A DNA stretch of 38,147 nucleotides from an uncultured Lachnospiraceae bacterium (GCA_947625135.1 CANQNE010000023.1:1-38147), one strand, 5' to 3'; positions 16,402 through 24,567 are shown, counted from the stretch's first letter. The notes: a model not told the origin generated them from the sequence alone. Made by a program: numbers and translations.

Positions 16402-17076
16402 TTAGGAGAGAGAAATTGGCAGTACATATTGATACATAACAATAAAGTGACAGATACTGCCCGCCATGACAAACACATGGAAAATCTCATGGGAGCCGAA
16501 ATTTTTGAATCTGGCGTTCAGCTGTGGCAGCTTCAGCGCGTAGATGACGCCGCCTATGGTATAAAAGATACCTCCTGCAAGCAGCCAGTAAAATCCGGCT
16601 ATGGAAAGCTTATGATAAAGAGGGGCAAGCGCAAATACGCAGACCCATCCCATGGCGATATAAAGGACAGAAGAAAACCACTTCGGACAGGTGATCCAGC
16701 AGAATTTGATGATCATACCAAAAATGGCGATGCCCCATACTGCCGCAAGCATGGTATAACCGATCCTGCCCCGCAGCGTGATGACGCAGATGGGCGTATA
16801 GGAACCTGCCACAAACACAAAAATCATCATGTGGTCGATTTTTCTCAGGATCTGATTGATCTTCTGGGAGATATCCAGTGTATGGTATACGGTGCTGGCG
16901 CTGTACAGCAGAAACATGCTGCTCATAAAAATCATACAGGCGATGAGATAGGACAGGTTGCCGCAGTGGCTCGCCCGGATAAAAATAGGCAGAGCGGCGC
17001 AGGCTGTCATGATCATGCCGATAAAATGGGTGATGGCGCTGCCTGGATCTTTTATTTTGAATGTATGCTCTTTCAT
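16402..17076 (-). CDS. Hemolysin III family (PAQR-like) membrane protein
   Basis: The 224-residue protein has about seven predicted membrane helices. It carries family motifs SSTVYHT-like (ASTVYHTLD near residue 61), KIDHMMIFVFVAGSYTP near 82, and the C-terminal GSHEIFHVFVMAGSICHF. The conserved histidines are thought to bind a metal, as in PAQR receptors and ceramidases. Despite the name, most bacterial members are probably not hemolysins; a role in membrane lipid or stress biology is unproven. The ATG at 17076 has AGGAGA upstream with good spacing. It is divergent from perR, and PerR-like palindromes lie in the shared upstream region at 17166-17199. Confidence 0.88.
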   Translation of the reverse strand: MKEHTFKIKDPGSAITHFIGMIMTACAALPIFIRASHCGNLSYLIACMIFMSSMFLLYSASTVYHTLDISQKINQILRKIDHMMIFVFVAGSYTPICVITLRGRIGYTMLAAVWGIAIFGMIIKFCWITCPKWFSSVLYIAMGWVCVFALAPLYHKLSIAGFYWLLAGGIFYTIGGVIYALKLPQLNARFKNFGSHEIFHVFVMAGSICHFIVMYQYVLPISLS

Positions 17077-17165
17077 AATGGTTCTCCTTTCATGATCTGT
17101 TGTCTGATTCTGCAGCTGATCATAGAAGCTGATCGCAGAAGCCGTTCTCGAAAAACCGCAATAAG

Positions 17166-17199
17166 TAGTTTTAAAAACTATGTATTCTAATAATCATAC
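17166..17199. promoter_or_regulatory. PerR/Fur-type operator candidates between hemolysin III and perR
   Basis: TAGTTTT-A-AAAACTA at 17166-17180 is a perfect 7-1-7 inverted repeat, the geometry of PerR boxes. TTCTAATAATCATAC at 17185-17199 matches the PerR consensus TTATAATNATTATAA at 11 of 14 defined positions. Both lie upstream of the leftward hemolysin III-like gene and before perR. Confidence 0.5.
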
Positions 17200-17284
17200 T
17201 ACATCATGAGGAGCGAAAATGCAACAGGTTTTTAGGAAAAATTTTGAAATAAATGTGAAAAACTACGATAATGTTAAAATTCCC

Positions 17285-17313
17285 TTGACGGATAAAGTTG
17301 ATTCGTTTATGAT
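17285..17313 (+). promoter_or_regulatory. perR promoter
   Basis: TTGACG at 17285-17290 and TATGAT at 17308-17313 are separated by exactly 17 bases. The expected transcription start falls near 17320, inside the operator at 17316-17330. Confidence 0.65.
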
Positions 17314-17315
17314 AA

Positions 17316-17330
17316 TAGTAATTATTACTA
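17316..17330. promoter_or_regulatory. PerR-like autoregulatory operator
   Basis: TAGTAAT-T-ATTACTA is a perfect 7-1-7 palindrome like a PerR box. It sits directly downstream of the perR -10, covering the expected start of transcription, which fits autorepression. Confidence 0.6.
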
Positions 17331-17351
17331 ATAATGGAAGAAGGCACATCG

Positions 17352-17777
17352 ATGGCAGTTGTAAAGTTCAGCAGGCAAAGAGAAGCCATCCGGAAAAATC
17401 TGATCCGGCGCTGCGATCATCCTACGGCGGATATGGTTTATCAGGATATCCGCAAAGAGTATCCCAATATCAGTCTGGGCACGGTTTATCGGAATCTGTC
17501 CCTTCTGGCGGAACTTGGCGAGATCCAAAAGATCTCCACAGTCAGCGGGCCGGACAGATTTGACGGTATGACTGCGCCTCACGATCATTTTACCTGCAGT
17601 CAATGCGGCTGTATGCTGGATTTTCCTCTGGCAGACGGAGAAAAGCAGCTGCAAAAGCAGGTGGGGAAAGCGTTTGCGGGACGGATCGACGGCCAGGTGG
17701 TACAGTTTTTCGGATTATGCCCCGATTGCCTGAAAAAGCAGGAAGGGAGCCATATTAGTAATGAAAATAACATTTAA
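17352..17777 (+). CDS. perR: Peroxide-responsive Fur-family repressor PerR
   Basis: The 141-residue protein has an N-terminal winged helix (residues about 1-65, with GTVYRNLSLLAELGEI) and a C-terminal metal domain. Likely regulatory metal ligands of PerR are visible: His23, Asp71 in RFDG, His77 and His79 in PHDHF, and Asp90 in MLDF; true Fur usually has Glu at the last site. CSQC at 82-85 and a later CPDC bind structural zinc. The start at 17352 follows GAAGAAGG with seven bases of spacing; an in-frame ATG at 17334 lies right behind the operator and has no such site. It is followed after 15 bases by reverse rubrerythrin, a classic PerR target in clostridia. Confidence 0.88.
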   Translation: MAVVKFSRQREAIRKNLIRRCDHPTADMVYQDIRKEYPNISLGTVYRNLSLLAELGEIQKISTVSGPDRFDGMTAPHDHFTCSQCGCMLDFPLADGEKQLQKQVGKAFAGRIDGQVVQFFGLCPDCLKKQEGSHISNENNI

Positions 17778-17792
17778 AAGGAGAGGATCAAA

Positions 17793-18335
17793 ATGAAAAA
17801 GTTTGTTTGTCAGGTATGCGGTTATGTTCATGAAGGCGATACGCCCCCGGAGGCATGTCCTCAGTGTAAGGCACCCGCTTCCAAGTTTACAGAGCAGTCA
17901 GAAGAGATGAGCTGGGCAGCAGAGCATGTAGTAGGCGTAGCACAGGGCGTTTCCGAGGATATTCTGGAAGATCTTCGTGCAAACTTCAACGGCGAATGTA
18001 CAGAAGTGGGCATGTATCTTGCAATGGCAAGAGTGGCTCACAGAGAGGGCTATCCTGAGATTGGCCTGTACTGGGAAAAGGCAGCTTATGAAGAGGCTGA
18101 GCATGCCGCTAAATTTGCGGAGCTTCTGGGCGAGGTTGTTACCGACAGCACAAAGAAGAATCTGGAGATGAGAATCGAGGCTGAGAATGGTGCGACAGCC
18201 GGCAAGACAGATCTTGCAAAGCGCGCGAAAGCAGCAAATCTGGATGCGATCCACGACACCGTTCATGAAATGGCAAGAGACGAAGCCCGTCACGGCAAGG
18301 CGTTCAAGGGCCTGCTGGAGAGATACTTCGGATAA
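17793..18335 (+). CDS. Reverse rubrerythrin (NADH-dependent peroxidase type)
   Basis: The 180-residue protein has the rubredoxin domain first, with four iron-binding cysteines at 6, 9, 22 and 25. A ferritin-like diiron domain follows (about 50-180) with EEAEHAAKF and [10 protein letters not shown] motifs supplying glutamate and histidine ligands. This order is the reverse of classical rubrerythrin and marks clostridial enzymes that reduce hydrogen peroxide (and oxygen) to water. AGGAG precedes the start. It is probably co-transcribed with perR and derepressed by peroxide, as in Clostridium; that regulation is inference from the operator sites. A terminator follows. Confidence 0.93.
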   Translation: MKKFVCQVCGYVHEGDTPPEACPQCKAPASKFTEQSEEMSWAAEHVVGVAQGVSEDILEDLRANFNGECTEVGMYLAMARVAHREGYPEIGLYWEKAAYEEAEHAAKFAELLGEVVTDSTKKNLEMRIEAENGATAGKTDLAKRAKAANLDAIHDTVHEMARDEARHGKAFKGLLERYFG

Positions 18336-18373
18336 GAAAAGCCAGCGTATACATAGCTGATAAGAGAAAAGGG

Positions 18374-18406
18374 GAACAGGCGACAGATAGTCTGTTCTCT
18401 TTTTTT
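18374..18406 (+). terminator. Terminator after reverse rubrerythrin
   Basis: GAACAG pairs with CTGTTC around a 12-base loop. It is followed by TCTTTTTTT, with AGAGAAAAG on the left extending the stem. Confidence 0.8.
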
Positions 18407-18465
18407 AGTGGAAAAATCGAATTTGACAAAAAAGCAAGATTTTCTGCGAGATTAAGAAAATAGAA

Positions 18466-18494
18466 TTGATTAAAGCAATGGTTTCTTATATAAT
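18466..18494 (+). promoter_or_regulatory. Promoter of the nucleobase permease
   Basis: TTGATT at 18466-18471 and a perfect TATAAT at 18489-18494 are 17 bases apart. The remaining leader of about 45 bases before the start at 18546 is too short to hold a purine riboswitch. Confidence 0.7.
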
Positions 18495-18545
18495 AATTTT
18501 GGCAATATTGATCATTCTAAAGAAAAAACGAGGAGAACAAAAGTT

Positions 18546-19952
18546 ATGAAAAACGAAAAAGGACTTTCAGAGCAGGCGTTTCAGTTTAAAGGAAAGCTGC
18601 CGCTTTCCCAGGCGATCCCGCTGGGGCTTCAGCATGTGCTGGCCATGTTCGTGGGCAATCTGACTCCGTTGCTGGTGATCACCGGTGCCTGCGGTCTGGC
18701 GGGAAATGCAGATTTTGCGGATCTTCAGATCTCGCTGCTGCAGAACGCCATGTTGGTAGCTGGTATCGTGACACTGATCCAGCTGTTTTCTATCGGACCC
18801 ATCGGCGGTAAAGTGCCTATCATCATGGGTACCAGCTCCGGATTTATCGGGGTATTCAGCGGTGTGGCCCAGACCATGGGCAGCGGTGTGCTGACTTATG
18901 GCGCTATGATGGCGGCCTCCCTGATCGGCGGTCTGTTTGAAGGTGTGCTGGGCTTTTTCTTAAAGCCGCTGCGCAAATTCTTCCCTCCTGTGGTGACAGG
19001 TACTGTAGTATTATCCATCGGTCTGTCCCTGATCTCGGTAGGAATTAATTCTTACGGCGGCGGCAACACTGCCAGGGATTTCGGTTCCCTTGAAAATCTG
19101 CTGCTGGCTACCTTCGTGTTGGCGGTGATCCTGATCGTGAAGCACTGTACCAAGGGCTTCCTAAGTTCCTCCGCCATTTTGATAGGTATTATTGCAGGCT
19201 ACATAGCGGCGCTGATCATGGGGTTTGTGCTTCCCCATACTGCCGTAGATGCAGAAGGCGTGGAGTTTACAAAATCATGGGTGCTGAACTGGGATCAGGT
19301 GAGCAAAGCGTCATGGTTCGCCATTCCCGCTATCATGCCGGTGAAGCTGGTGTTTGACATGCGGGCGATCCTGCCGGTGCTGATCATGTTTATCGTTACG
19401 GCTGTGGAAACGGTAGGCGATATTTCCGGCGTGATGATCGGCGGCATGAACCGGGAGGCTACAGATAAGGAGCTGTCCGGCGGCGTGATCTGCGACGGCA
19501 TCGGTTCTTCCATTGCGGCGTTATTCGGCGTGCTTCCCAATACCTCCTTCAGTCAGAATGTAGGTCTGGTGACGATGACAAAGGTAGTCAACCGTGTGGC
19601 GCTGGCCTGCGGCGCAGTCTTTTTGATCCTCTGCGGTCTGCTCCCCAAGCTGGGCGCGCTGATTTCCATTATGCCCCAGTCCGTTCTCGGCGGCGCGGCG
19701 GTAATGATGTTTTCCTCTATTGTGATCAGTGGTATTCAGCTGATCACAAGAAATCCTCTTACGGCAAGAAGTATTTCGATCGTGGCAGTGGCGCTGGGTG
19801 TAGGATACGGCATGGGCGCAAATCCCGGCATCCTTGCCAATACGCCTCAGTATGTACAGCTGATATTCGGCGGCTCCGGAATCGTGCCTGCGGCTATGGT
19901 AGCGATCCTGCTGAATATTATCCTGCCTAAGGAAAAAGAAGAACTGGAATAA
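18546..19952 (+). CDS. Nucleobase:cation symporter-2 (uracil/xanthine permease)
   Basis: The 468-residue membrane protein has about 12-14 helices. The N-terminal LGLQHVLAMFVGNLTPLLVITGA is the usual NCS2 opening. Helix 8 to 10 motifs are seen as TAVETVGDISGVM and SIAALFGVLPNTSFSQNVGLVTMTKVVNR; the latter is the hallmark of xanthine and uric acid transporters. Proton-coupled uptake of purines such as xanthine is the likely role, though uracil cannot be excluded. Strong GAGGAGA precedes the ATG. It ends 15 bases from the converging NTPase-MocA gene. Its closeness to a xanthine dehydrogenase-type enzyme suggests use of imported purines. Confidence 0.93.
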   Translation: MKNEKGLSEQAFQFKGKLPLSQAIPLGLQHVLAMFVGNLTPLLVITGACGLAGNADFADLQISLLQNAMLVAGIVTLIQLFSIGPIGGKVPIIMGTSSGFIGVFSGVAQTMGSGVLTYGAMMAASLIGGLFEGVLGFFLKPLRKFFPPVVTGTVVLSIGLSLISVGINSYGGGNTARDFGSLENLLLATFVLAVILIVKHCTKGFLSSSAILIGIIAGYIAALIMGFVLPHTAVDAEGVEFTKSWVLNWDQVSKASWFAIPAIMPVKLVFDMRAILPVLIMFIVTAVETVGDISGVMIGGMNREATDKELSGGVICDGIGSSIAALFGVLPNTSFSQNVGLVTMTKVVNRVALACGAVFLILCGLLPKLGALISIMPQSVLGGAAVMMFSSIVISGIQLITRNPLTARSISIVAVALGVGYGMGANPGILANTPQYVQLIFGGSGIVPAAMVAILLNIILPKEKEELE

Positions 19953-19966
19953 AATTCTTTATTATA

Positions 19967-21178
19967 TCAGAAATGTTCGGCCATTTTTTGCAGCAGGGCA
20001 AGCTCCTCTTTTGTATCCGCGTCTCGAAGTTCCCATTCCGAAGATGCTTCCGCAAACCGCACTTCCTCCGGATGGAGCCGGATCACAAAGGAGCCGCCCT
20101 TGTCTGCCGGCAGTGTCATTAACTCGTGGAAACAATGTTTTGGAAAGATCACAGGGCTTCCCTGCGTATGGGCATAAGACAAACGGTGGATGTAGTCAGG
20201 CTGGCCCATGAACCTGCAGATCAGCTTTTCCATGGTTTCTTTTGACAGAAGCGGCTGATCGCAGGGGCAGAACATACAGCCGGAAGCATCGGGAAGGATC
20301 GTCCCCAGCGCTTCCAGTCCCAGACGGATGGTGTCGCTGCGGCAGGGCAGGTCGTGTAGTACCGCAGTAATCCCTGCCTGTTCACACAGATCGGCAATTT
20401 GCCGGTGTCTTGTGACCGCGATCCGCTTTATGGGCGGCTCCGTGTCCGTGGCGGCAAGGATCCGGCTGATCAAAGGCTGCCCGCCGAAATCCGCCAGCAG
20501 CTTATTGCTGCCGAACCGTCTGCCTGTGCCGGAGGCCATGAGAATACAGCCCACAGCGGGGAGGGGCTTGTCTAAATCATACAAAAATATGTCTTTCCGG
20601 GCTTTCAGCTTTTTAAGAAAAGGGGTGTCCTGTCCCCGCAGGACCCCGCATACAGGTCGATGATCCAACAGATATTCTAAGGCATTGCAGTATGCCGGAC
20701 AGCCTTCTTCCAGATATCCGATTTCATCGATCCACACCCGGTCACCAAAGGGGCTGCAGGATGTATCGTCCCCACCGGCGGATCGGGCAGAGCCGGAACC
20801 AAAAGCCAGACGCTTCAGCGCGGGAATCCCCACTTCGGAAAATCCCTCCGCCACAGGGCGCATCTGGTTGCCCGGTCCGGAAAGTGTTCTGTCAAACTCT
20901 CCGATCACCATGGATCGTCCGGTTTCGTTGTCTGTCAGCAGCACATGCTGTCCGGGGACTCCCCGGGTGGTAATGCCGGGAAGGACTCCGGGAGCGGAAT
21001 CCGGAGAATGGCCGTCGGATAGATTTCCGTTCATGCAGACGGCGATCTGCGCAAGCAGAGTGCTTTTTCCGGAATGTCTGCTGCCGGTGAGAAACAGATG
21101 ACGTTTACGGCTCTTCTGAAAAAATCTGACGATAGATTGTGGCGTTGGCCTCATAACAGGCATCTCTGTAGGTTTCAT
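19967..21178 (-). CDS. THEP1-like NTPase fused to a MocA-like molybdopterin cytidylyltransferase
   Basis: The 403-residue protein is a fusion. Residues about 25-200 resemble the nucleoside-triphosphatase (THEP1, NTPase_1) family: P-loop GSRHSGKST at 32-40, GITTRG near 68 and the Walker B-like DEIGYLE at 151-157. Residues about 208-403 are a MobA/MocA-type nucleotidyltransferase, with MASGTGRRFGSNKLLADFGG at 214-233 and CDQPLL near 304. The family reaction is CTP plus molybdopterin giving the molybdopterin cytosine dinucleotide used by xanthine dehydrogenase-family enzymes. It overlaps the end of the ModE-like gene by 74 bases, so the two are tightly coupled. The start at 21178 has AAGGAG 13 bases upstream; a later start at 21154 is possible. 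What the NTPase part does is unknown. Confidence 0.85.
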   Translation of the reverse strand: MKPTEMPVMRPTPQSIVRFFQKSRKRHLFLTGSRHSGKSTLLAQIAVCMNGNLSDGHSPDSAPGVLPGITTRGVPGQHVLLTDNETGRSMVIGEFDRTLSGPGNQMRPVAEGFSEVGIPALKRLAFGSGSARSAGGDDTSCSPFGDRVWIDEIGYLEEGCPAYCNALEYLLDHRPVCGVLRGQDTPFLKKLKARKDIFLYDLDKPLPAVGCILMASGTGRRFGSNKLLADFGGQPLISRILAATDTEPPIKRIAVTRHRQIADLCEQAGITAVLHDLPCRSDTIRLGLEALGTILPDASGCMFCPCDQPLLSKETMEKLICRFMGQPDYIHRLSYAHTQGSPVIFPKHCFHELMTLPADKGGSFVIRLHPEEVRFAEASSEWELRDADTKEELALLQKMAEHF

Positions 21179-21452
21179 ATTTTTTGATAAACTCCTTTGC
21201 CGGCATAGTAAGGCGGCTTCCGCCTCCGCCCTTTCCGCCGATGGTCTTTTCCGTCAGCGGATAGCCCAGCGCTTCTTCCGCATGCTTTAACAGCCGGAGG
21301 GCTTTTGTATAAGCCATGTTCATTTCTTTTGCCGCGGCTCTGAGAGAGCCGGTTCTTTCGATTCCCTTCAAAAGACGGCAGGGGCCTTCCCCAAAAAATT
21401 TCTCATTCTTTTCATTTCGCAAAAAGACGCGGGTCGCAGGTTTCATGATCAC
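21105..21452 (-). CDS. ModE-like winged HTH regulator (no molbindin domain)
   Basis: The 115-residue protein consists of the LysR/ModE-type N-terminal helix-turn-helix, with RLLKGIERTGSLRAAAKEMNMAYTKALRLLKHAEEALG and the GGKGGGGSRLT wing. These are diagnostic for the ModE N-terminal domain. The C-terminal molybdate-binding domain of E. coli ModE is absent, as in many clostridial versions. Start codon: GTG at 21452, with AAGGGAGG five bases away; an in-frame ATG at 21446 is the alternative. It is the fourth gene of the leftward ABC-MocA run, 40 bases after the ATPase gene. A control role on the operator at 24514-24529 is inferred. Confidence 0.86.
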   Translation of the reverse strand: MIMKPATRVFLRNEKNEKFFGEGPCRLLKGIERTGSLRAAAKEMNMAYTKALRLLKHAEEALGYPLTEKTIGGKGGGGSRLTMPAKEFIKKYETYRDACYEANATIYRQIFSEEP

Positions 21453-21492
21453 GCAGACCTCCCTTCTATAAAAGCTGACAGCTGGGGATCAG

Positions 21493-22293
21493 TTATTCCC
21501 GGGGCAGCAGCGCCAGCCGCCGGTGCCCATTGTCTTCAAGCGCTGCCAGACGGACAGGGCCATATAGTTTCGATAAGGCTTCTTCCATACGGGAAAGATT
21601 GTCGGAAGCAGGGGCGAGTATGTCCGTGCAGACGCCGTCCTTTAGCAGTACCAGTCGGCTGCAGTATTCCAGCGCGAGGGCCGGATCGTGAAGGGTCACC
21701 AGTCCCGCTTTGTCTCCATGGCTCGTTATTTCCCGTAAGAGCCTCATAATATGGTGACGGTGGTGGAAATCCAGCGCGCTTTCCGGCTCGTCCAGAAGCA
21801 GCAGCGGCGCATCCTCCACAATGGCGCGGGCAAGGATGCACAGCTGTTTCTGCCCTTCGCTGAGAGTCTGATAATCCATTGACGCGCAGGAGGCCATACC
21901 CACGGCTTCCAGCGCGTCCAGCGCCCTGGCCCTCTGGGCCTGAGAGGGATTCTGCAGAGTTCCCAGTACCGGATTGAAGCCCATCAGGACTACTTCCAAT
22001 GCGGGAAGGGAAATGCGGACGCCGCTGCGCTGGGGAATATAGCTGATCCGTCTTGCCCGTTCTCTGCCGGAAAGGATCTTCAGATCCTGTCCGCCGCATA
22101 GGCAGCTTCCGGTATAGGGAATCAGGCCGCAGATCGCCTTGAGCAGAGTGGTCTTTCCGCATCCGTTTGCCCCCAGCAGGCCGGTGAGCCCGCCGGACTC
22201 TGCACAGAAGGAAACACCCTCCAATATCCGGCGCCGGCCATAGCCGCACCGGAGATTTTCTATTTTTAAAGAAGCCGACGGGTTGGAAGCCAT
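21493..22293 (-). CDS. FecE/MolC-type ABC transporter ATP-binding protein
   Basis: The 266-residue cytosolic ATPase belongs to the family that serves FecCD-type (type II) importers of iron chelates, B12 and molybdate. Walker A is GANGCGKTT near residue 40, the signature LSEGQKQLCILARAI near 145, and Walker B LLLLDEPESALD. The TGA of the permease gene lies one base upstream of its ATG, and AGGAGA precedes the start. Together with the two genes upstream it makes one importer. The gene order, ModE-like partner and nearby molybdoenzyme favour molybdate or tungstate over iron as substrate; this is inference. Confidence 0.9.
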   Translation of the reverse strand: MASNPSASLKIENLRCGYGRRRILEGVSFCAESGGLTGLLGANGCGKTTLLKAICGLIPYTGSCLCGGQDLKILSGRERARRISYIPQRSGVRISLPALEVVLMGFNPVLGTLQNPSQAQRARALDALEAVGMASCASMDYQTLSEGQKQLCILARAIVEDAPLLLLDEPESALDFHHRHHIMRLLREITSHGDKAGLVTLHDPALALEYCSRLVLLKDGVCTDILAPASDNLSRMEEALSKLYGPVRLAALEDNGHRRLALLPRE

Positions 22294-22294
22294 A

Positions 22295-23323
22295 TCAATA
22301 TTCTCCTGTTTTTTTCATGATCAAATATAATAAAAACGGAGCGCCCAACAGAGAAGTAAAGACGCTTACCGGCAGTTCCGCCAAAGCCACGCTGCGGGCG
22401 CAAACATCCGCCCCGATCAGAAGCAGTCCGCCTGTAAGCCCGCTGAGCAGCAGGGCAGAAAGGCAGTTGCTGCCAGTGAGCAGTCTGGCAATATGAGGCG
22501 CCAGCAGGCCGACAAAGCTGATCACGCCGGTAAGGCTGATGACGGAGGCCGTCACAAGGGTGGCAAGGAGCAGGACCAAAAGCCGCATTTTCCCCACGGG
22601 GACGCCAAGCATGCGCGCCTCCGGTTCCTCCACAGAAAGCAGAAGGATCTGCCTGTGGAGAAGAAAAATGCCCGTCAGTCCCAAAATACATACGATACAG
22701 TAAAATGGGATCTTATCCAGCGTAATGCCGTTTAAGCTGCCCATGATCCAGTATTCAATGGATGCCAGCTGCCGGTCCGGATCGGCGGTGAGTTTGAGAA
22801 CCATCAGGAGTGTCTGGGCGATGGCGTGAACGGCGATCCCCGCCAGTACGATGCTGCCGCTGTTTCTCCCGGGAGCAAGGGAGGCCAGCCCAAGGGCAAT
22901 GCCCACGGCCAGCAGCCCGCCCGCAAAGGCAGATACGGTTACCGCCGCTGCGGAAGCGGGAAGAAACAAAATGGCGAAGGCTGCGCCTGCGCTGGCTCCG
23001 GAAGATACGCCGATCATATCCGGGGCAGCCAGCGGATTGCAGAAGACTGTCTGAAATACATAGCCCGCCGCGCCGAGGGCGAAGCCTCCCAGAAGTCCTA
23101 TGAGCGCCCGGGGAATACGCAGGGTAAAAAGTACCTGCCTGTGTATCCCGTCTCCTGTCAGCGCCTTGTGAAAGGACAGAGGATACTTTCCCACAAGAAG
23201 GGAAAGCAGCCCGGCGAGGAGCAGAAGAAGCAGGGCGCCCAGACAGAGCAGCCGGCGATGACGGGCGGCGTGGTTTGTCCCGGCGGGGGGACGGAAAGTT
23301 TCCTTGTTCGTTGTACCCATCAT
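22295..23323 (-). CDS. FecCD/MolB-type ABC transporter permease
   Basis: The 342-residue membrane protein has about ten helices. It carries FecCD family motifs such as RIPRALIGLLGGFALGAAGYVFQ near residue 50, NPLAAPDMIGVSSGASAGA near 91 and GVISFVGLLAPHIARLLTG near 265, the last being the coupling-helix region. The start codon directly follows the stop of the binding-protein gene (TAAATG), so translation is coupled. It forms the membrane channel of the importer with the ATPase encoded next. Confidence 0.92.
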   Translation of the reverse strand: MMGTTNKETFRPPAGTNHAARHRRLLCLGALLLLLLAGLLSLLVGKYPLSFHKALTGDGIHRQVLFTLRIPRALIGLLGGFALGAAGYVFQTVFCNPLAAPDMIGVSSGASAGAAFAILFLPASAAAVTVSAFAGGLLAVGIALGLASLAPGRNSGSIVLAGIAVHAIAQTLLMVLKLTADPDRQLASIEYWIMGSLNGITLDKIPFYCIVCILGLTGIFLLHRQILLLSVEEPEARMLGVPVGKMRLLVLLLATLVTASVISLTGVISFVGLLAPHIARLLTGSNCLSALLLSGLTGGLLLIGADVCARSVALAELPVSVFTSLLGAPFLLYLIMKKTGEY

Positions 23324-24448
23324 TTATTCCGCTTTCTTATAAAGATTCTCTGTATCCGGTGTAAATCCATAAAAGGTTTCATAATAATCGGTAACGGCCT
23401 GCTTCCAGTTTTCCGTGTCATATTCTTGAGGATGAAGTACGGAAGCCAGCCACATGCTGCCCAGAATACTGCTGGGGACAGGGCTGTCCCAAGCCTCGAT
23501 GGCATTGGGAAACTGATAGACGTTCCTGTTTTTCACGGCGGTGCAGTCCTGAAGGTTGGGATCCTGTAAAACGGAATCTGTTGTATATTCCGCGTCCGCG
23601 GCAAGGATGATATAGTCGGGATCCCATGCCAGAAGCTGTTCATAAGAAATATCCGCCCAGTAATCTTCTGTGATTTCAGCAGCCACATTGGCGCCGCCTG
23701 CCTGCCGGATCAGGTTGTCCTGATACATTTTGGGGCCCGCTGCAGACAGAAATGTGCTGTTTCCGGCCAGATAGACGCTGGGGGCGTCCGTGTTCAGCAA
23801 TGCCTCGGAAAGAGGCTCCAGCTGTTTGTCATGGAAGGACAGCAGCTCCTGTGCCCGCGCTTTTGTGTCGGTGGCGGTGCCAAGGAGTGTGACCGCCTCC
23901 TCAAGAAGGTTTTTATCCTCAGGATTGACGGCGATCACCGTAATTCCCAATTCCTCCAGAGAAGGGATGACGCTTTCCAGCTTTGCAGGCAGCAGGACCA
24001 GATCCGGTTCCAGAGCCGCGCAGCCTTCCAGATCAAATTCTTTTGCGGTGCCCACACTGGGAAGTGAAATGATCTGAGGCGCGCTGAGCCGGTAAATGTC
24101 CCGGCTGTCAGCCTTGGCCTCGATACCCACAAGGGAATCCTTAAGCCCCAGCGCGATGAGCAGGCTGGTAGAAATATAGTAGCCGCTGACCAGCTTCTCC
24201 GGCTTTTGCTGGATGGTCACTTCACGGCCAAGCTGATCAGTGACGGTAACAGGATAAGTCACCGCAAGGTCTGTTTCCCCGGAATCTGCGGAAGATGGGC
24301 TTTCGGTGCTTTTATCTGTGCCGGGCGCTTCTGTGGAAACGTTCTCAGCCCCGGAACCTTGTCCCGAAGGGGCTGCGGAATTCTTTCCGCAGGCGGTCAT
24401 GGTAACCAGCATTGTCAGCGTCAGTAAAATGGAAATAAGTTTTTTCAT
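23324..24448 (-). CDS. Lipoprotein substrate-binding protein of the FecB/MolA type
   Basis: The 374-residue protein starts with a lipoprotein signal (MKKLISILLTLTMLVTMTAC), with the lipidated cysteine at residue 20. A serine, glycine and glutamate-rich linker follows, then a PBP2-like domain of the Peripla_BP_2 group: TVTDQLGREVTI, EPDLVLLPAK and DYIILAADAEY regions. It captures the substrate outside the membrane and hands it to the FecCD permease. The start at 24448 has AGGAGA upstream; a longer frame adds 16 residues with no site. It is the first gene of the leftward operon, behind a promoter and palindromic operator. Confidence 0.9.
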   Translation of the reverse strand: MKKLISILLTLTMLVTMTACGKNSAAPSGQGSGAENVSTEAPGTDKSTESPSSADSGETDLAVTYPVTVTDQLGREVTIQQKPEKLVSGYYISTSLLIALGLKDSLVGIEAKADSRDIYRLSAPQIISLPSVGTAKEFDLEGCAALEPDLVLLPAKLESVIPSLEELGITVIAVNPEDKNLLEEAVTLLGTATDTKARAQELLSFHDKQLEPLSEALLNTDAPSVYLAGNSTFLSAAGPKMYQDNLIRQAGGANVAAEITEDYWADISYEQLLAWDPDYIILAADAEYTTDSVLQDPNLQDCTAVKNRNVYQFPNAIEAWDSPVPSSILGSMWLASVLHPQEYDTENWKQAVTDYYETFYGFTPDTENLYKKAE

Positions 24449-24513
24449 TGGATCTCCTTTCTGGGCGTTTGCGTCGTGAAAGGATGGATTTTCCACGCTG
24501 TCCGCCCGATATC

Positions 24514-24529
24514 GTTATATTTTTATAAC
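24514..24529. promoter_or_regulatory. Perfect inverted repeat, probable ModE-type operator
   Basis: GTTATA-TTTT-TATAAC is a perfect 6-4-6 palindrome and recalls the known E. coli ModE site (CGTTATATA-like half-sites). It lies just downstream of the leftward -10, at about +3 to +18, where repressor binding would block transcription of the importer-mocA operon. A shorter repeat GCTA-TTT-TAGC at 24536-24546 overlaps the -10. Confidence 0.6.
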
Positions 24530-24538
24530 TACAACGCT

Positions 24539-24567
24539 ATTTTAGCAAAATTTTGTAGGTTTGCCAA
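24539..24567 (-). promoter_or_regulatory. Promoter of the leftward importer-ModE-MocA operon
   Basis: On the minus strand TTGGCA (24567-24562) and TAAAAT (24544-24539) are separated by 17 bases. The expected start of transcription is near 24532, about 84 bases ahead of the binding-protein start. Confidence 0.65.

Noticed and set aside
17219-17563. Open frame with a good GAGGAG site that overlaps perR in another phase
   Set aside because: The first 25-30 codons are plausible as a peptide, but the rest only reads through perR out of frame. The perR promoter lies inside it, so a functional protein is unlikely.
18495-18545. Purine riboswitch upstream of the nucleobase permease
   Set aside because: The leader between the -10 and the start is only about 50 bases, and no aptamer-like three-stem structure is seen.
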